Of a DNA stretch of 64,000 nt, positions 46,410 through 55,422 are shown piece after piece. The first letter of the stretch is position 1. Each line of letters begins with the position of its first letter. Below the pieces are notes generated by a model that made no database searches, had not been told where the DNA came from, and worked only from the letters and a program-made list of their open reading frames with translations. The position numbers and the translations under genes are program-made. The DNA is from Bacillus massilinigeriensis (GTDB lineage: Bacteria; Bacillota; Bacilli; Bacillales; Cytobacillaceae): assembly GCF_900117315.1 (NCBI RefSeq), contig NZ_LT630337.1, positions 1,394,409 to 1,458,408 of the forward strand. The letters run 5' to 3'.

Positions 46410-46774
46410 CTTTCTTGCACAACCTTAACATTGTTCTCATTTAATTTAAGTCCTAAGTTTTTAGCCTTTGCTATTATTCTATCATATGTACTCAGTTCAC
46501 TGACCTGCATTTTTAAGTCATTATTTACCTTTTGTTGGTTTTGAATGGAAACTTCTGTTTTTTGAATATCTTTGTTCATATTATAAATGATAGCTTGGTT
46601 AGAAACAAGATGGATTCCTCCGAAGCATAGGGCAGCTCCAAAAATCAATAATAGGATTTTTTCTCCAGGAGAAAGCCACGATTTTGAAATCCTTGCTTTT
46701 TTTGATGACTCTTTACGCTCAATTTTACGTCTGTGCTCTTGCTCTTGTTGTAGCTTCCTTGCCAGATTACTCAT
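46406..46774 (-). CDS. ftsL: Cell division protein FtsL
   Basis: 122-aa bitopic protein starting MSNLARKLQQEQEHRRK: a short basic cytoplasmic tail, one span (about 38-58) and an extracellular leucine-zipper-like coiled coil (about 65-110). Position between rsmH and pbpB, plus the conserved SPGEKILLLIFGAAL transition, identify it. It partners DivIC and DivIB. Confidence 0.93.
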   Translation of the reverse strand: MSNLARKLQQEQEHRRKIERKESSKKARISKSWLSPGEKILLLIFGAALCFGGIHLVSNQAIIYNMNKDIQKTEVSIQNQQKVNNDLKMQVSELSTYDRIIAKAKNLGLKLNENNVKVVQER

Positions 46775-46900
46775 GAAATTCGCCTCCTAATAAATGAAAT
46801 GATTCTAAAAAAATCCATCTTGCCGTTCTCCCTTTTTTGTGGGGAGTGGATAAAAGCCTAAACTCTGTACAGTGGAATAAACCATGGTAATTTCTTTTCT

Positions 46901-47833
46901 TTATAACTTTTCTGCGATTCTCAATTTTGCTGATCGAGCCCTATTATTGTTCTCTAGTTCTTCTTCCGATGGTAAGATTGGCTTACGAGTAATGAGCTTT
47001 AAGGTTGGTTTATATTCATCAGGTATTATAGGTAAATTAACTGGTAAATTTGGTGTTTCACTTGCTTGTTTAAGTGTTACCTTACAAATTCGGTCTTCTA
47101 AAGAGTGAAAGGTAATAACACTTATCCTGCCCTTTTTATCCAATAGTTCAATTGCTTGTTTTAATGATTCCTCAAAAACACCCAGTTCATCATTCACAGC
47201 TATTCGTACAGCTTGAAAAATTCTCTTGGCTGGATGACCACCTTTTCTTCTAGCAGGTGCGGGAATAGCCTCTTTAATGATTTCTACTAATTCATTCGTT
47301 GTTTCAATTGGCTTTTTCTCTCTTGCATTCTCAATTTTGCGTGCAATTTGTTTAGAAAACTTCTCCTCACCATATTTGAAAAATATTTTTACAAGGTCCT
47401 CATACTTCCAATAGTTAATCACATCATAGGCAGATATTTCTGCCTGTTGATCCATCCTCATATCTAAAGGGGCATCATTATGATAACTAAAGCCTCTTTC
47501 TGGAGTGTCTAATTGGGGAGATGAAACTCCCAAATCGTAAAGGATTCCGTCAACTTTATAAATTCCTAGTGAGGCAAGCTCTTCTTTTAAATATTTAAAA
47601 TTGCTTTTAATAATTGTTATTTTATCTCCATATTGGGATAGCTTTTCCTTGGCATTTGCAATAGCTGTTTCATCCTGGTCAAACGCAAATAACCTTCCCT
47701 TATCGGAGAGTTTAGATAATATTAATGCCGAATGCCCTGCACCACCTAGTGTGCAGTCCACATAAATACCATCAGGGTTTATATTTAATCCATTAACCGC
47801 TTCTTCTAATAAAACAGTCGTGTGTTTAAACAT
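46901..47833 (-). CDS. rsmH: 16S rRNA (cytosine-1402-N4)-methyltransferase
   Basis: SAM-dependent methyltransferase (MraW). SAM-binding segment [16 protein letters not shown], then [37 protein letters not shown] and the C-terminal HSLEDRICK motif are conserved. It is 310 aa. It is second in the dcw cluster after mraZ. Confidence 0.96.
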   Translation of the reverse strand: MFKHTTVLLEEAVNGLNINPDGIYVDCTLGGAGHSALILSKLSDKGRLFAFDQDETAIANAKEKLSQYGDKITIIKSNFKYLKEELASLGIYKVDGILYDLGVSSPQLDTPERGFSYHNDAPLDMRMDQQAEISAYDVINYWKYEDLVKIFFKYGEEKFSKQIARKIENAREKKPIETTNELVEIIKEAIPAPARRKGGHPAKRIFQAVRIAVNDELGVFEESLKQAIELLDKKGRISVITFHSLEDRICKVTLKQASETPNLPVNLPIIPDEYKPTLKLITRKPILPSEEELENNNRARSAKLRIAEKL

Positions 47834-47982
47834 GCTAGTCCACCTTTTTAACCGAAAAATCGGGAGTTTTTGATTGTCTAAAGGAATGAATAGTCAGGAG
47901 GGTCATTGATTTTAGCCTCGAGCCAGACTTGTATATCCTATTAGAGTGAATGAGGTATGTACCTATTTACAAAACATTCCCA

Positions 47983-48414
47983 TTATATATCGAATCCAAT
48001 CATATTTTCTGCTATTTCTGCAAAAGAATCTTCAGATTGAGCAAAAAAGTCCTCCCATAAAGGCTTGCTCCAAATTTCAATTCGATTGGAGACACCGACA
48101 ATGACGCATTCCTTTTCAAGTTTTGCGTACTGTAATAGAGGAGTTGTAATATTTATTCTTCCCTGCTTATCAAGTTCGCACTCGGTTGCACCGGAAAAGA
48201 AAAAGCGGGTAAATGCACGAGCATCCTTTTTTGTAAGGGGTAGACCCTTTAATTTTTCCTCTAGGATTTTCCATTCCTCAAGTGGGTAACCAAATAAACA
48301 TTGGTCCAATCCACGGGTAATAACAAAGGTTTCTCCCAAGTCATCACGGAACTTAGCAGGAACGATTAATCGACCTTTCATGTCAACGTTATGATGATAC
48401 TCACCCATGAACAT
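47983..48414 (-). CDS. mraZ: Transcriptional regulator MraZ
   Basis: DNA-binding protein with two SpoVT/AbrB-like half domains, each with a DxxGR motif (DMKGRLIVP and DKQGRINIT). Start at ATG 48414 ([11 protein letters not shown]) gives 143 aa, as in B. subtilis; the frame is open five codons further. It is the first gene of the dcw cluster and binds repeats upstream of its own operon, which are visible next to it. Confidence 0.96.
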   Translation of the reverse strand: MFMGEYHHNVDMKGRLIVPAKFRDDLGETFVITRGLDQCLFGYPLEEWKILEEKLKGLPLTKKDARAFTRFFFSGATECELDKQGRINITTPLLQYAKLEKECVIVGVSNRIEIWSKPLWEDFFAQSEDSFAEIAENMIGFDI

Positions 48415-48470
48415 ACCCACTACCCCCACTTTCTATTTCAAATGTACCACATCCCCCCACTTTTCACCAC
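48413..48470 (-). promoter_or_regulatory. MraZ-box-like G-rich repeats upstream of mraZ
   Basis: The minus strand just upstream of mraZ has repeated GTGG-type units: AAAAGTGGGGGGATGTGG and AAAGTGGGGGTAGTGGG, with a further GGTGGTG. Such direct repeats of AAAGTGG/GTGGG are the known MraZ operator form in Firmicutes. The last copy runs into the ribosome site of mraZ. Confidence 0.6.
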
Positions 48471-48566
48471 CTATTTATAAAAATTCTACCACAGGAATTA
48501 TTTTCCTCCATTACTTTGTAATATTTTCAGACTTTTTTTAAGCAATACATGCGTTTTCTATAAAAG

Positions 48567-48617
48567 CAAAAAAAAACGACAGCCCAAGGTGAAAGACACC
48601 TTATGGGACAGTCGTTT
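48567..48617 (-). terminator. Terminator downstream of bshC
   Basis: Long hairpin AACGACTGTCCCATAAGGTG / CACCTTGGGCTGTCGTT with a T-run on the minus strand, starting at the bshC stop codon. It shares CTGTCCCATAAGGTG with the hmp/ftsZ terminator. Confidence 0.88.
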
Positions 48618-50250
48618 ATATCTTAATTACTTTATGTGTGCCATCAAACTCAAAATGGAGTTTCATTACTTCGTGAATAAGCTGAAATCCATATTGATTT
48701 AAATAATAATAGATATTCCAAATTCTTTCTTGTGGAGAACCCAATGGTTTTAAAGAGTTCTCTATCGCAGTGTATTTATTCAAGACAACAAGGTTCTTGC
48801 TTTGAATGGATTCTTCAATCCTCTTCCTCATGAATTGAAGCTGTTCACCCAGAATGCTGCCGTTCTTCTCTATAAGAGGAATCAGCCCTTTGTCTTCCAT
48901 ATTGGCGCATTCTTTTATTTGCTCATAATTTTCAAGTAGCTGCTTGCTTGTCTTTTCAAATAGCCTCTCTAGATTTTTATTCTTAAGGGATTGCAAAAAT
49001 TCCTCCCTGCTCTTGGATATCCCCTCAATAAGTACTTTTTCAACGGATAAGTGAAAAGAATCTACGTCTGAATCTATATGTCTCTCAAGCAAAGTAATAT
49101 TTAATCTAGGAACAATTATGGGCATTTTCATGTCAAAGTATTCGAATGCTTTTTTGAGTTCAGCCCAATAGGATATTTCCCCAGGTCCTGCAATAAAGGC
49201 TAAGGTTGGAAATAACCACTCCTGCATGATTGGTCTTGTCACAACATTATTGCTTAGCTTTTCGGGATATTCTAATGCAAGCTCAAGTAATTCATTCGTT
49301 GAAAACTGAACCAAATCATTTTTCCCTTTAAAAAGAGCCGCATCTGGATCATATTCTAGCAGTATTCTTTCTTGATCTTGCTCGTCATAATAAAAGAGAT
49401 TTCCTGCGTGATCAGATAGGTCAATGGCCTGTGGAAAACCAAATTGCTTAATTTCCTGCTGCTGTGACTTTACCAAATGAGTAATTTGCCCTGCATTACT
49501 TATTTGTCTCAAAAAGTATTCACTCTCAAGTCTCCGCAGATTCGGGTCTCCTGAATCAATAATGAGAAGGCCGTAATCTTTAAAAAGCTCCATGACAATA
49601 TGGGCAAAGAAATCAACAAACGTATGAGATTGTTGAAGGGCTTGGTTTGTAAATTCGATTAACTCATTTGTATACTGGGTCTCTCCGAATGTTTCAATCA
49701 GACTCATAATCCAAGCAGAACAGACATCCTTGTTTAATTTAATGTCTGACACCATTTTCTTTTCCCTGATCTTTTCAGGATATATACTTTTCTCGACTTT
49801 TTTGTCTTTGTGAATATAAACATGATTTACTTCTTGGTAGTCATGATCCTCACCAGCAATCCAAAACACTGGAATAACCGGTACACCCAGCTTTCTTTCT
49901 TGTTCTTTTGCTAAAACGATAATCGATATGACTTTATGTATGGAGTAAAGTGGGCCTGTCAGTAATCCTGCTTGTTGTCCACCTATAACGACTACACTAT
50001 TATCCTTTTTCAACTTTTCTATAGACTCTTTTACTTGAAAAGAAGATGGGAATCTGCTCATAAAATGTTCAATATGTTCTGCGAGCTCGCTCCTAATAAA
50101 AGTTCTATTATTTAGTTCAGATAATCTTTCCTTATATTCAGAGGATTTAAGAAAATTATAATGAAAAAGGCCTTCCATCGTTTGATTTTGAGCTAAATAT
50201 TCCGTTGCAAATCGATTAGTTGCAGGGAGAGAGAGATTCAAAATCTCCAT
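48616..50250 (-). CDS. bshC: Bacillithiol biosynthesis cysteine-adding enzyme BshC
   Basis: Putative ligase adding cysteine to GlcN-malate in the last step of bacillithiol synthesis. 544 aa with a Rossmann-like core containing VVVIGGQQAGLLTGPLYSIHK and VPVFWIAGEDHDYQEVNH, and a C-terminal coiled coil (about 385-455). It sits upstream of mraZ exactly as yllA does in B. subtilis. The enzymatic role is from genetics of the family rather than from visible catalytic residues. Confidence 0.93.
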   Translation of the reverse strand: MEILNLSLPATNRFATEYLAQNQTMEGLFHYNFLKSSEYKERLSELNNRTFIRSELAEHIEHFMSRFPSSFQVKESIEKLKKDNSVVVIGGQQAGLLTGPLYSIHKVISIIVLAKEQERKLGVPVIPVFWIAGEDHDYQEVNHVYIHKDKKVEKSIYPEKIREKKMVSDIKLNKDVCSAWIMSLIETFGETQYTNELIEFTNQALQQSHTFVDFFAHIVMELFKDYGLLIIDSGDPNLRRLESEYFLRQISNAGQITHLVKSQQQEIKQFGFPQAIDLSDHAGNLFYYDEQDQERILLEYDPDAALFKGKNDLVQFSTNELLELALEYPEKLSNNVVTRPIMQEWLFPTLAFIAGPGEISYWAELKKAFEYFDMKMPIIVPRLNITLLERHIDSDVDSFHLSVEKVLIEGISKSREEFLQSLKNKNLERLFEKTSKQLLENYEQIKECANMEDKGLIPLIEKNGSILGEQLQFMRKRIEESIQSKNLVVLNKYTAIENSLKPLGSPQERIWNIYYYLNQYGFQLIHEVMKLHFEFDGTHKVIKI

Positions 50251-50335
50251 TCATGTACTTCCTTTCTAGTCAACTTGTTTTTTCCTTCCATGAGTATAGC
50301 ATTGAAATCTTAAAAAAGGAAAAAACATGCTTATC

Positions 50336-50725
50336 TCACATGATGGATTGACTAATACTTTTTATCACTCCAAATAGCATTAGCACAAAATAGATTGAAA
50401 AAAAGACTAAGAAATTAAATCGCCAATACCCTTTAAGCACATGTGCAAAATTTATTTCTTTTTTCACCTTCCAATATACTATGACAAAAGCAATTGCTTC
50501 AAATAGCATAAATAATATTACAATCCAAAAGTAGGATTTATTCCAAATTGTTAAAATTAAATAATGGACAGATATAATTAGAAGAAATGTGCTTATATCT
50601 AAAGCGATATGTACAGACTTTTTATGCTGCCTGGTCATTAGTTTGCTAATGATAAATACAAGGAGGTATCCAATTAACGGGATGATTATTAAGATAGATA
50701 CAACTGCCGAAAGAAATGAAGCCAT
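50336..50725 (-). CDS. DUF3397 membrane protein
   Basis: 129-aa protein with four predicted spans (about 5-27, 42-60, 66-84 and 103-122). Position between the panE-like gene and bshC and the overall pattern suit the DUF3397 family of Bacillaceae. No catalytic residues can be seen; function unknown. It starts ATG 50725 with GGGGAGGGG-type sequence upstream. Confidence 0.75.
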   Translation of the reverse strand: MASFLSAVVSILIIIPLIGYLLVFIISKLMTRQHKKSVHIALDISTFLLIISVHYLILTIWNKSYFWIVILFMLFEAIAFVIVYWKVKKEINFAHVLKGYWRFNFLVFFSIYFVLMLFGVIKSISQSIM

Positions 50726-50742
50726 CCTATTCCCCTCCCCTT

Positions 50743-51627
50743 TTATTCACTGCCCTTTACACAATGATAAAATGCTGACATTAGTGGCGCTTCTTTTTCC
50801 TTCATATGCGCCAGTTCTAATAAATATCCTAATATAGCGTCAACTTCCGTTTGCCTTTTTTCTTCAATATCTCTTAACATAGACGAACGATTTGTTGCTG
50901 TGTTCCTGCATACAGAAACGAGCAAATCAAAGTAATGTGACTTATTTCGTACATCTAACACTTTCATTATTTCTTCAAAAACCTGAATAAAAACTTTATT
51001 ATAGTGAGGATTTTCTATTAGCTCACCATTCTTCACTTTAAGAACTGCAGTTAGCGGATTTATTACCGCATTAACGATTAGCTTGGAAATTAACATTTCA
51101 TAGTAATCTTCCTCAATTACAAAAGGAAACCCCTGTTTGTATGGGTCAATCATTTCTAAAATTAGCTGAGCTTCTCCTCGAAAAACCGCGAGCTTCGTCT
51201 TACCCTTTCCTGTAAACATCACATGGTTCATGCTTTCTCTCAGAGCTCCGTGTTCAACAGACCCAACAAAAATATTCTTGGCCTTTAACTGATTGATCCA
51301 TTTAAGATGCCCCATTCCGTTTTGTAGAAAGAGAAATGAACCTTCCTCCCCACGGCAATCACTCTCAAGCTTCTCCATCACCTTTGGGAGCTGGTATTGC
51401 TTGACAGTTATTAATGTCAAGTCTTCCTTGCAATGCCAATCATCAATGCATCTCGCTTCAACAAATGCTCGGTATTCATGTCCATTCTCTGATAGATGTA
51501 ACCCGTTTGAAGCTATTGACATTTTTTGTTCTAATGTTCTTGTATAAATAGTAACCTGATGGTGTTTTTGCAAATAATAGGCAAATAATAGTCCGATGGA
51601 ACCTGCGCCTATAATTCCAATTTTCAT
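50743..51627 (-). CDS. panE: 2-dehydropantoate 2-reductase (YlbQ/PanE family)
   Basis: NADPH-dependent reduction of ketopantoate to pantoate, on the route to pantothenate and CoA (coaD is also in this window). Dinucleotide motif MKIGIIGAGSIGLLF, TVKQYQLP, NGMGH and the catalytic Lys region SKLIVNAVINPLTAVL are conserved. It is 294 aa. The next gene (DUF3397) follows closely. Confidence 0.9.
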   Translation of the reverse strand: MKIGIIGAGSIGLLFAYYLQKHHQVTIYTRTLEQKMSIASNGLHLSENGHEYRAFVEARCIDDWHCKEDLTLITVKQYQLPKVMEKLESDCRGEEGSFLFLQNGMGHLKWINQLKAKNIFVGSVEHGALRESMNHVMFTGKGKTKLAVFRGEAQLILEMIDPYKQGFPFVIEEDYYEMLISKLIVNAVINPLTAVLKVKNGELIENPHYNKVFIQVFEEIMKVLDVRNKSHYFDLLVSVCRNTATNRSSMLRDIEEKRQTEVDAILGYLLELAHMKEKEAPLMSAFYHCVKGSE

Positions 51628-52273
51628 ATCATTCTCCTCTTTTATAAGGACTAATTATTAAAATGGTATTAGTTTAAATGAAATTTCATTGTATTTTAAT
51701 AATAATCATGAAAAAAATAGGTTATTTTTCTATTGGCTTGTAAGTCATATTTTAACAGATGTATGACAGATTTTGTGTACACAGGAGCAAAAAAATGAAT
51801 TTCCTTTCATACCGCCAATAAACTTTAGAATAATTTCTTACATCAATTAAAATAATCTCTCCTAATTTTGTAAAAGTTTTCAATATTATGTGCAGAATTT
51901 TTTGTTTAGTTAGTATATAATGTTTAGTGAAAGCGTTTACTTCGAAACCATAGCCAATTTTCTTTTGACTTATCACTCTTCTTCGAAAGATGTTGAACGT
52001 CATAATCAGCAAATGATACTTCCTTAAATGTTTACTCCTACTAAACTACTTTAAGTAGAATTTCAAAAGGTAAGCCCATAGTGTCAATGATAAGGAAAAG
52101 TCATTGTTTCATTTTTTCACTCCAATATATTTATAACTTCAATAAAAATAAGCCTAATTCATTAACAAAATAATGGGATCAATCTACCCAGGATTGCAAT
52201 ATTACTTCGAAAGTAAACGTTCTCTTGTTGGAAGTTATTCTTTTTACTACAACATTGCAAAGGGGAAATTAAA
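51628..52273. other. 646-base AT-rich gap without a supported gene
   Basis: Between divergent panE and ylbP I see no convincing coding frame. It holds a TATAAT (51916-51921), a perfect cre consensus right after it (51928-51941), the palindrome TTACTTCGAAAGTAA (52202-52216) and a CTACTTTAAGTAG palindrome near 52045. It may be a long regulated 5' leader for ylbP or carry an unrecognised small RNA. Confidence 0.5.
51928..51941 (+). promoter_or_regulatory. CcpA catabolite-repression element (cre) candidate
   Basis: TGAAAGCGTTTACT matches the cre consensus TGWAARCGYTWNCW at every position. It lies 6 bases downstream of a TATAAT, i.e. at the expected start site, a typical place for repression of plus-strand transcription toward ylbP. 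Confidence 0.6.
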
Positions 52274-52750
52274 TTGAGCCTTACTGTCGAGAAGCTAAAA
52301 GTTAACTTTAAAACACTGGAGGAATTTAAAGAATTTAAGGAGTATGGACTGCAGGAGCTTTCTATGCTAGAGGATCTTGAGGCAAATATCATTGATAATG
52401 ATAGTGATTCTCCTTTTTACGGAATCTATTATGGGGAGAAACTAGTTGCCCGGATGAGCTTGTACAAGATTAACGCTAAATTTGATCGTTCCTTCAAGTC
52501 AGCCAAATATTATCTTGAGCTTTGGAAGCTTGAGGTATTACCCGAGTACCAAAACCAAGGATTCGGTACCGCTTTAGTGGAGTTTGCAAAATCAAAAGGA
52601 TTGCCTATTAAAACTAGTCCACGGGTTAATTCAAAAAAGTTTTGGGAGAAAAAAGGCTTTTCACCTATTGATAAAGATGATGAAAATGATTTTCTTGTTT
52701 GGCTTCCAGATGAATTCCCTGAAGAGCTTCAAGAAAAATCAGCAAGTTAA
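52274..52750 (+). CDS. ylbP: GNAT-family N-acetyltransferase YlbP
   Basis: 158 aa, close to B. subtilis YlbP. The acetyl-CoA-binding motif is in LELWKLEVLPEYQNQGFGTALVEFAK (motif A Q-x-x-G-x-G), with conserved ELSMLEDLEANII and SPFYGIYYGEKLVARMSLY. The start is TTG 52274 with AAGGGG upstream; no ATG precedes it. The substrate is unknown. It has its own terminator downstream and a long gap upstream. Confidence 0.88.
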   Translation: MSLTVEKLKVNFKTLEEFKEFKEYGLQELSMLEDLEANIIDNDSDSPFYGIYYGEKLVARMSLYKINAKFDRSFKSAKYYLELWKLEVLPEYQNQGFGTALVEFAKSKGLPIKTSPRVNSKKFWEKKGFSPIDKDDENDFLVWLPDEFPEELQEKSAS

Positions 52751-52805
52751 ACAGCCTTATATGGTTAAACCATACACTTGCAAATCACTTATTTAAATAA
52801 AAATT

Positions 52806-52836
52806 GGGACTGATTCTTCTAACTTGAATCAGTCCC
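52806..52836. terminator. Bidirectional terminator between ylbP and ylbO
   Basis: Perfect 11-bp stem GGGACTGATTC / GAATCAGTCCC, with TTTGTTTATT on the plus side and AATTTTTATTT on the minus side. Confidence 0.88.
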
Positions 52837-52862
52837 TTTGTTTATTAATATTTGAGTAAAAC

Positions 52863-53507
52863 TCACTTTTCAACACGTTCTAAATTCCCGTTTTTGTCCA
52901 TTTGAAATTTGACCTTTTGCTGTCGATCTTCTTCTTGTAGAACAACCATCTTTCTCGCTCGTTCCATTATTTCTATTAGAGCTTTATAGTCGGATTCAAT
53001 CATCTTAATATCTTTTGTTAATTTTTCATTCTCGGCCACTAGATAATATATTTGTTTTTCCAATGCTTGTATTTTATGATCATATGCACCGATTTCTTCT
53101 TCATGATTCATTGATTTCTTAGCTTCCTGATATATAGATTGCAAATAATTAATGACTTCATCAAAGGTAAGACTGCTTTTACTATCCTTTCCAGTCAATT
53201 GAGAAGTTGATTCCTCTACAAATTCATTGGATTTTTTTGTTACAGATTCATTAGACATGAGTACAGGTGAAGCAGATTTCTTTAATTCCTTTCTTTGCTT
53301 CTTCGCCAAATCAATACCTGATTTATATTGCTTTCTAACAAAAGAATTCCACCTGAAACCACAAGCAGCTGATGTACGAGATAACTGTCTACCTACTTCC
53401 TCAAATGCTTGTAACTGTGTACTACCCTCTCGAATATGTCTTAGAACTACTTCTGCAAGTAGTAAATCCTCATCTTGAGACCATGCATCTTGACGAGTTA
53501 TTGGCAT
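52863..53507 (-). CDS. ylbO: RsfA-family Myb/SANT-like transcription regulator (YlbO)
   Basis: The N-terminal SANT/Myb-like domain ([20 protein letters not shown] ... [15 protein letters not shown], residues 4-62) is that of RsfA, the prespore regulator of sigma-F genes. A variable linker and C-terminal coiled coil (about 140-200) follow. It is 214 aa. Its place next to ylbP fits the B. subtilis paralogue ylbO. Forespore function is inferred from RsfA. Confidence 0.85.
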   Translation of the reverse strand: MPITRQDAWSQDEDLLLAEVVLRHIREGSTQLQAFEEVGRQLSRTSAACGFRWNSFVRKQYKSGIDLAKKQRKELKKSASPVLMSNESVTKKSNEFVEESTSQLTGKDSKSSLTFDEVINYLQSIYQEAKKSMNHEEEIGAYDHKIQALEKQIYYLVAENEKLTKDIKMIESDYKALIEIMERARKMVVLQEEDRQQKVKFQMDKNGNLERVEK

Positions 53508-53588
53508 ACGTCAATCCCTCCTAGTGTTTTTTATCATACATATGCATCTACTAGAAAAGATAGACTCGAATCACTACTTGAAGATAAA

Positions 53589-54347
53589 CTATTTTCGATT
53601 TCTAAAGGAGTCTACTTGTTGATGATGTTTATCCCCTTCCCATAAAATCGCACAATTCCTAACCTCTTTTTCCATCCGCACCCACAAATTGCTTGAGTTC
53701 CATTTTTGCAGTAATAAATTTTTATAGGCTTGTAAAACCTCAGGTTCTATACTTAATAGTGGGACTAGCTTATTCTTCCATCCTCTCTCTTCGGTTCCCT
53801 CGTAAGTTGATTGAACAAACCCTAGATCGACTAATTGATCAGCTTGATAAACACGTGCTTCCATCAGCATCTTCAATGCATTTGCAACCGGAATTTTTTC
53901 TAAAAGCATTGTTCCACCGCCCCAGCCGGTTGTTATACATAGGGTTCCCTGTACAAAACCAGCCTTTATTCCTGTTTTGGCCATTCGGAAGTCACACGCA
54001 GTTGCTATCTCACAGCCTCCACCTACGGCTGCCCCATTCATAACAGCAATGGTTGGTTTATTTAATGTCAGTAATCGATAGAGAATTTTCGCCATTTTTG
54101 AAAGCATATGATAGGCTTGCTCTTCCGTTCTAAGCTCATGAAAAACCGAAAGATCTCCCCCAGAACAAAAGGCTTTTTCACCTGCACCGGTAATGACAAG
54201 AGCCTTCGCTGAAGATTTTTCTGTTTTTTCGATTGCTTCTGCCAATCCATTCATAACATCATCATTAATTGCATTCCGCTTATCCGGTCTATTAATGGTA
54301 AATAAAATATATCCCTCTGGCTCCTCGCTAATAAGATACGGTTTCAT
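53589..54347 (-). CDS. Enoyl-CoA hydratase/isomerase family protein
   Basis: Crotonase-fold protein, 252 aa in this frame. NRPDKRNAIN, the oxyanion-hole motif AFCSGGDLSVFHE and MNGAAVGGGCEIATACDFRMA are present. The glutamates typical of hydratases are not both evident (the second position reads GTLCITTGWGG), so it may be a hydrolase such as 3-hydroxyisobutyryl-CoA hydrolase or another crotonase. It lies between ylbO and rpmF, where I recall no such gene in B. subtilis. Function uncertain. Confidence 0.75.
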   Translation of the reverse strand: MKPYLISEEPEGYILFTINRPDKRNAINDDVMNGLAEAIEKTEKSSAKALVITGAGEKAFCSGGDLSVFHELRTEEQAYHMLSKMAKILYRLLTLNKPTIAVMNGAAVGGGCEIATACDFRMAKTGIKAGFVQGTLCITTGWGGGTMLLEKIPVANALKMLMEARVYQADQLVDLGFVQSTYEGTEERGWKNKLVPLLSIEPEVLQAYKNLLLQKWNSSNLWVRMEKEVRNCAILWEGDKHHQQVDSFRNRK

Positions 54348-54432
54348 GATACTCCCCCTAAAGAATATGAATATTCTTTATTTTATATACAAAAATATAT
54401 ATTTTACAAGAGGGTTCTACATAAAACGACAA

Positions 54433-54462
54433 AAGCACAGGAACAATTATGTTCCTGTGCTT
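54433..54462 (-). terminator. Terminator of rpmF
   Basis: Perfect 12-bp stem AAGCACAGGAAC / GTTCCTGTGCTT with TTTTGTCGTTTT on the minus strand, 19 bases after the rpmF stop. Confidence 0.88.
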
Positions 54463-54481
54463 CTTATCTCAGTCGAAGAAA

Positions 54482-54655
54482 TTAGTCGTTTACAACTTCT
54501 TTTCCTTTGTATGTTCCACAAGCTTTACATACACGGTGAGCAAGCTTCATTTCACCGCAGTTTGGGCATTCCACCATACCTGGAACCTGTAATTTAAAAT
54601 GAGTACGACGCTTTCTTTTCGCAGTTTTAGATGTTCTTCTAAAAGGTACAGCCAT
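54482..54655 (-). CDS. rpmF: Ribosomal protein L32 (bL32, zinc type)
   Basis: 57-aa 50S protein. It starts [19 protein letters not shown] at ATG 54655 after AAGGAGGTGGG and has two CxxC pairs (CPNCGEM and CKACG), so it is the zinc-binding paralogue. The frame is open 29 codons further upstream, across the ylbN stop, but this is non-conserved. It is cotranscribed with ylbN in the standard order. Confidence 0.97.
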   Translation of the reverse strand: MAVPFRRTSKTAKRKRRTHFKLQVPGMVECPNCGEMKLAHRVCKACGTYKGKEVVND

Positions 54656-54738
54656 TATTCCCACCTCCTTAAAGAGAATTAAGAAAGTTATGAAGTTCAA
54701 TTTCAAAACTTCATTTGCTTCTTTGTTTCTTCCGATAT

Positions 54739-55263
54739 TCAATCAGAAGATGAATGATCTTGATCGAAAAATTTCGCAAGTCCAGCAAGTCGTGGATCTA
54801 CTTTTTTTGTTTGATCCGCTTCTTTTATGACTTCCCAATCGTTACCTGATTGAGGAGCCCCTTCCTCACTGCTATTTTCATCGCAAAAAACTTGCATAGG
54901 TACTTCAAGTAAAAGAATTTCTTTGATAACCGGATAGAGATCGATTATATCTGCCTTTACTTGATGAACTTCCTCTTCGGTTTCGTATTCGAAATCCTTT
55001 AAGAGAAAGGTTTCTGTTGTTTCAACATTAATTGGATAATTCACATCAACTAACGTACGAGAACAAGGCAAAACAAGATGACCATTTATTTGTAAATGAA
55101 AAGTCACTTTTGTCGAGTCGATATCAGCTCGACCCGTTATATGCATTGGTGAAACATCTCGTATTGTTTGATCGACTTCTTTAATATCGTCTACAATGAT
55201 TGTTTCATCAATCGGTAAATCCTTGCTTCGATATTTTGATAATTGACTTAACGTCCATTTCAT
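54739..55263 (-). CDS. ylbN: DUF177 protein YlbN (YceD family)
   Basis: 174 aa from ATG 55263 ([17 protein letters not shown]), which has GGGGTGATTC upstream; the frame is open 29 codons further. It contains the DUF177 pattern with [14 protein letters not shown] and ends [12 protein letters not shown], the conserved C-terminal motif. It is linked to rpmF throughout bacteria, and family work ties it to 23S rRNA accumulation, but its activity here is not visible. Confidence 0.88.
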   Translation of the reverse strand: MKWTLSQLSKYRSKDLPIDETIIVDDIKEVDQTIRDVSPMHITGRADIDSTKVTFHLQINGHLVLPCSRTLVDVNYPINVETTETFLLKDFEYETEEEVHQVKADIIDLYPVIKEILLLEVPMQVFCDENSSEEGAPQSGNDWEVIKEADQTKKVDPRLAGLAKFFDQDHSSSD

Positions 55264-55422
55264 ACGAATCACCCCAAAGGCAACAAAGGTAATTATAGCT
55301 TTCATATAATTATTTGTCAATATTTTTTCTTTACAGTATAATGTGGTCATTATCCTGCATCTTTAATCAAATATCTTCTATATTAACACAAATTAACATT
55401 CGAATGAACAAGGAGTGAAACT

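Noticed and set aside
51752-52012. 86-codon minus-strand frame in the panE-ylbP gap
   Set aside because: No ribosome site, AT-driven composition (Ile/Lys/Phe-rich), and no family resemblance; it also covers the cre and TATAAT on the other strand.
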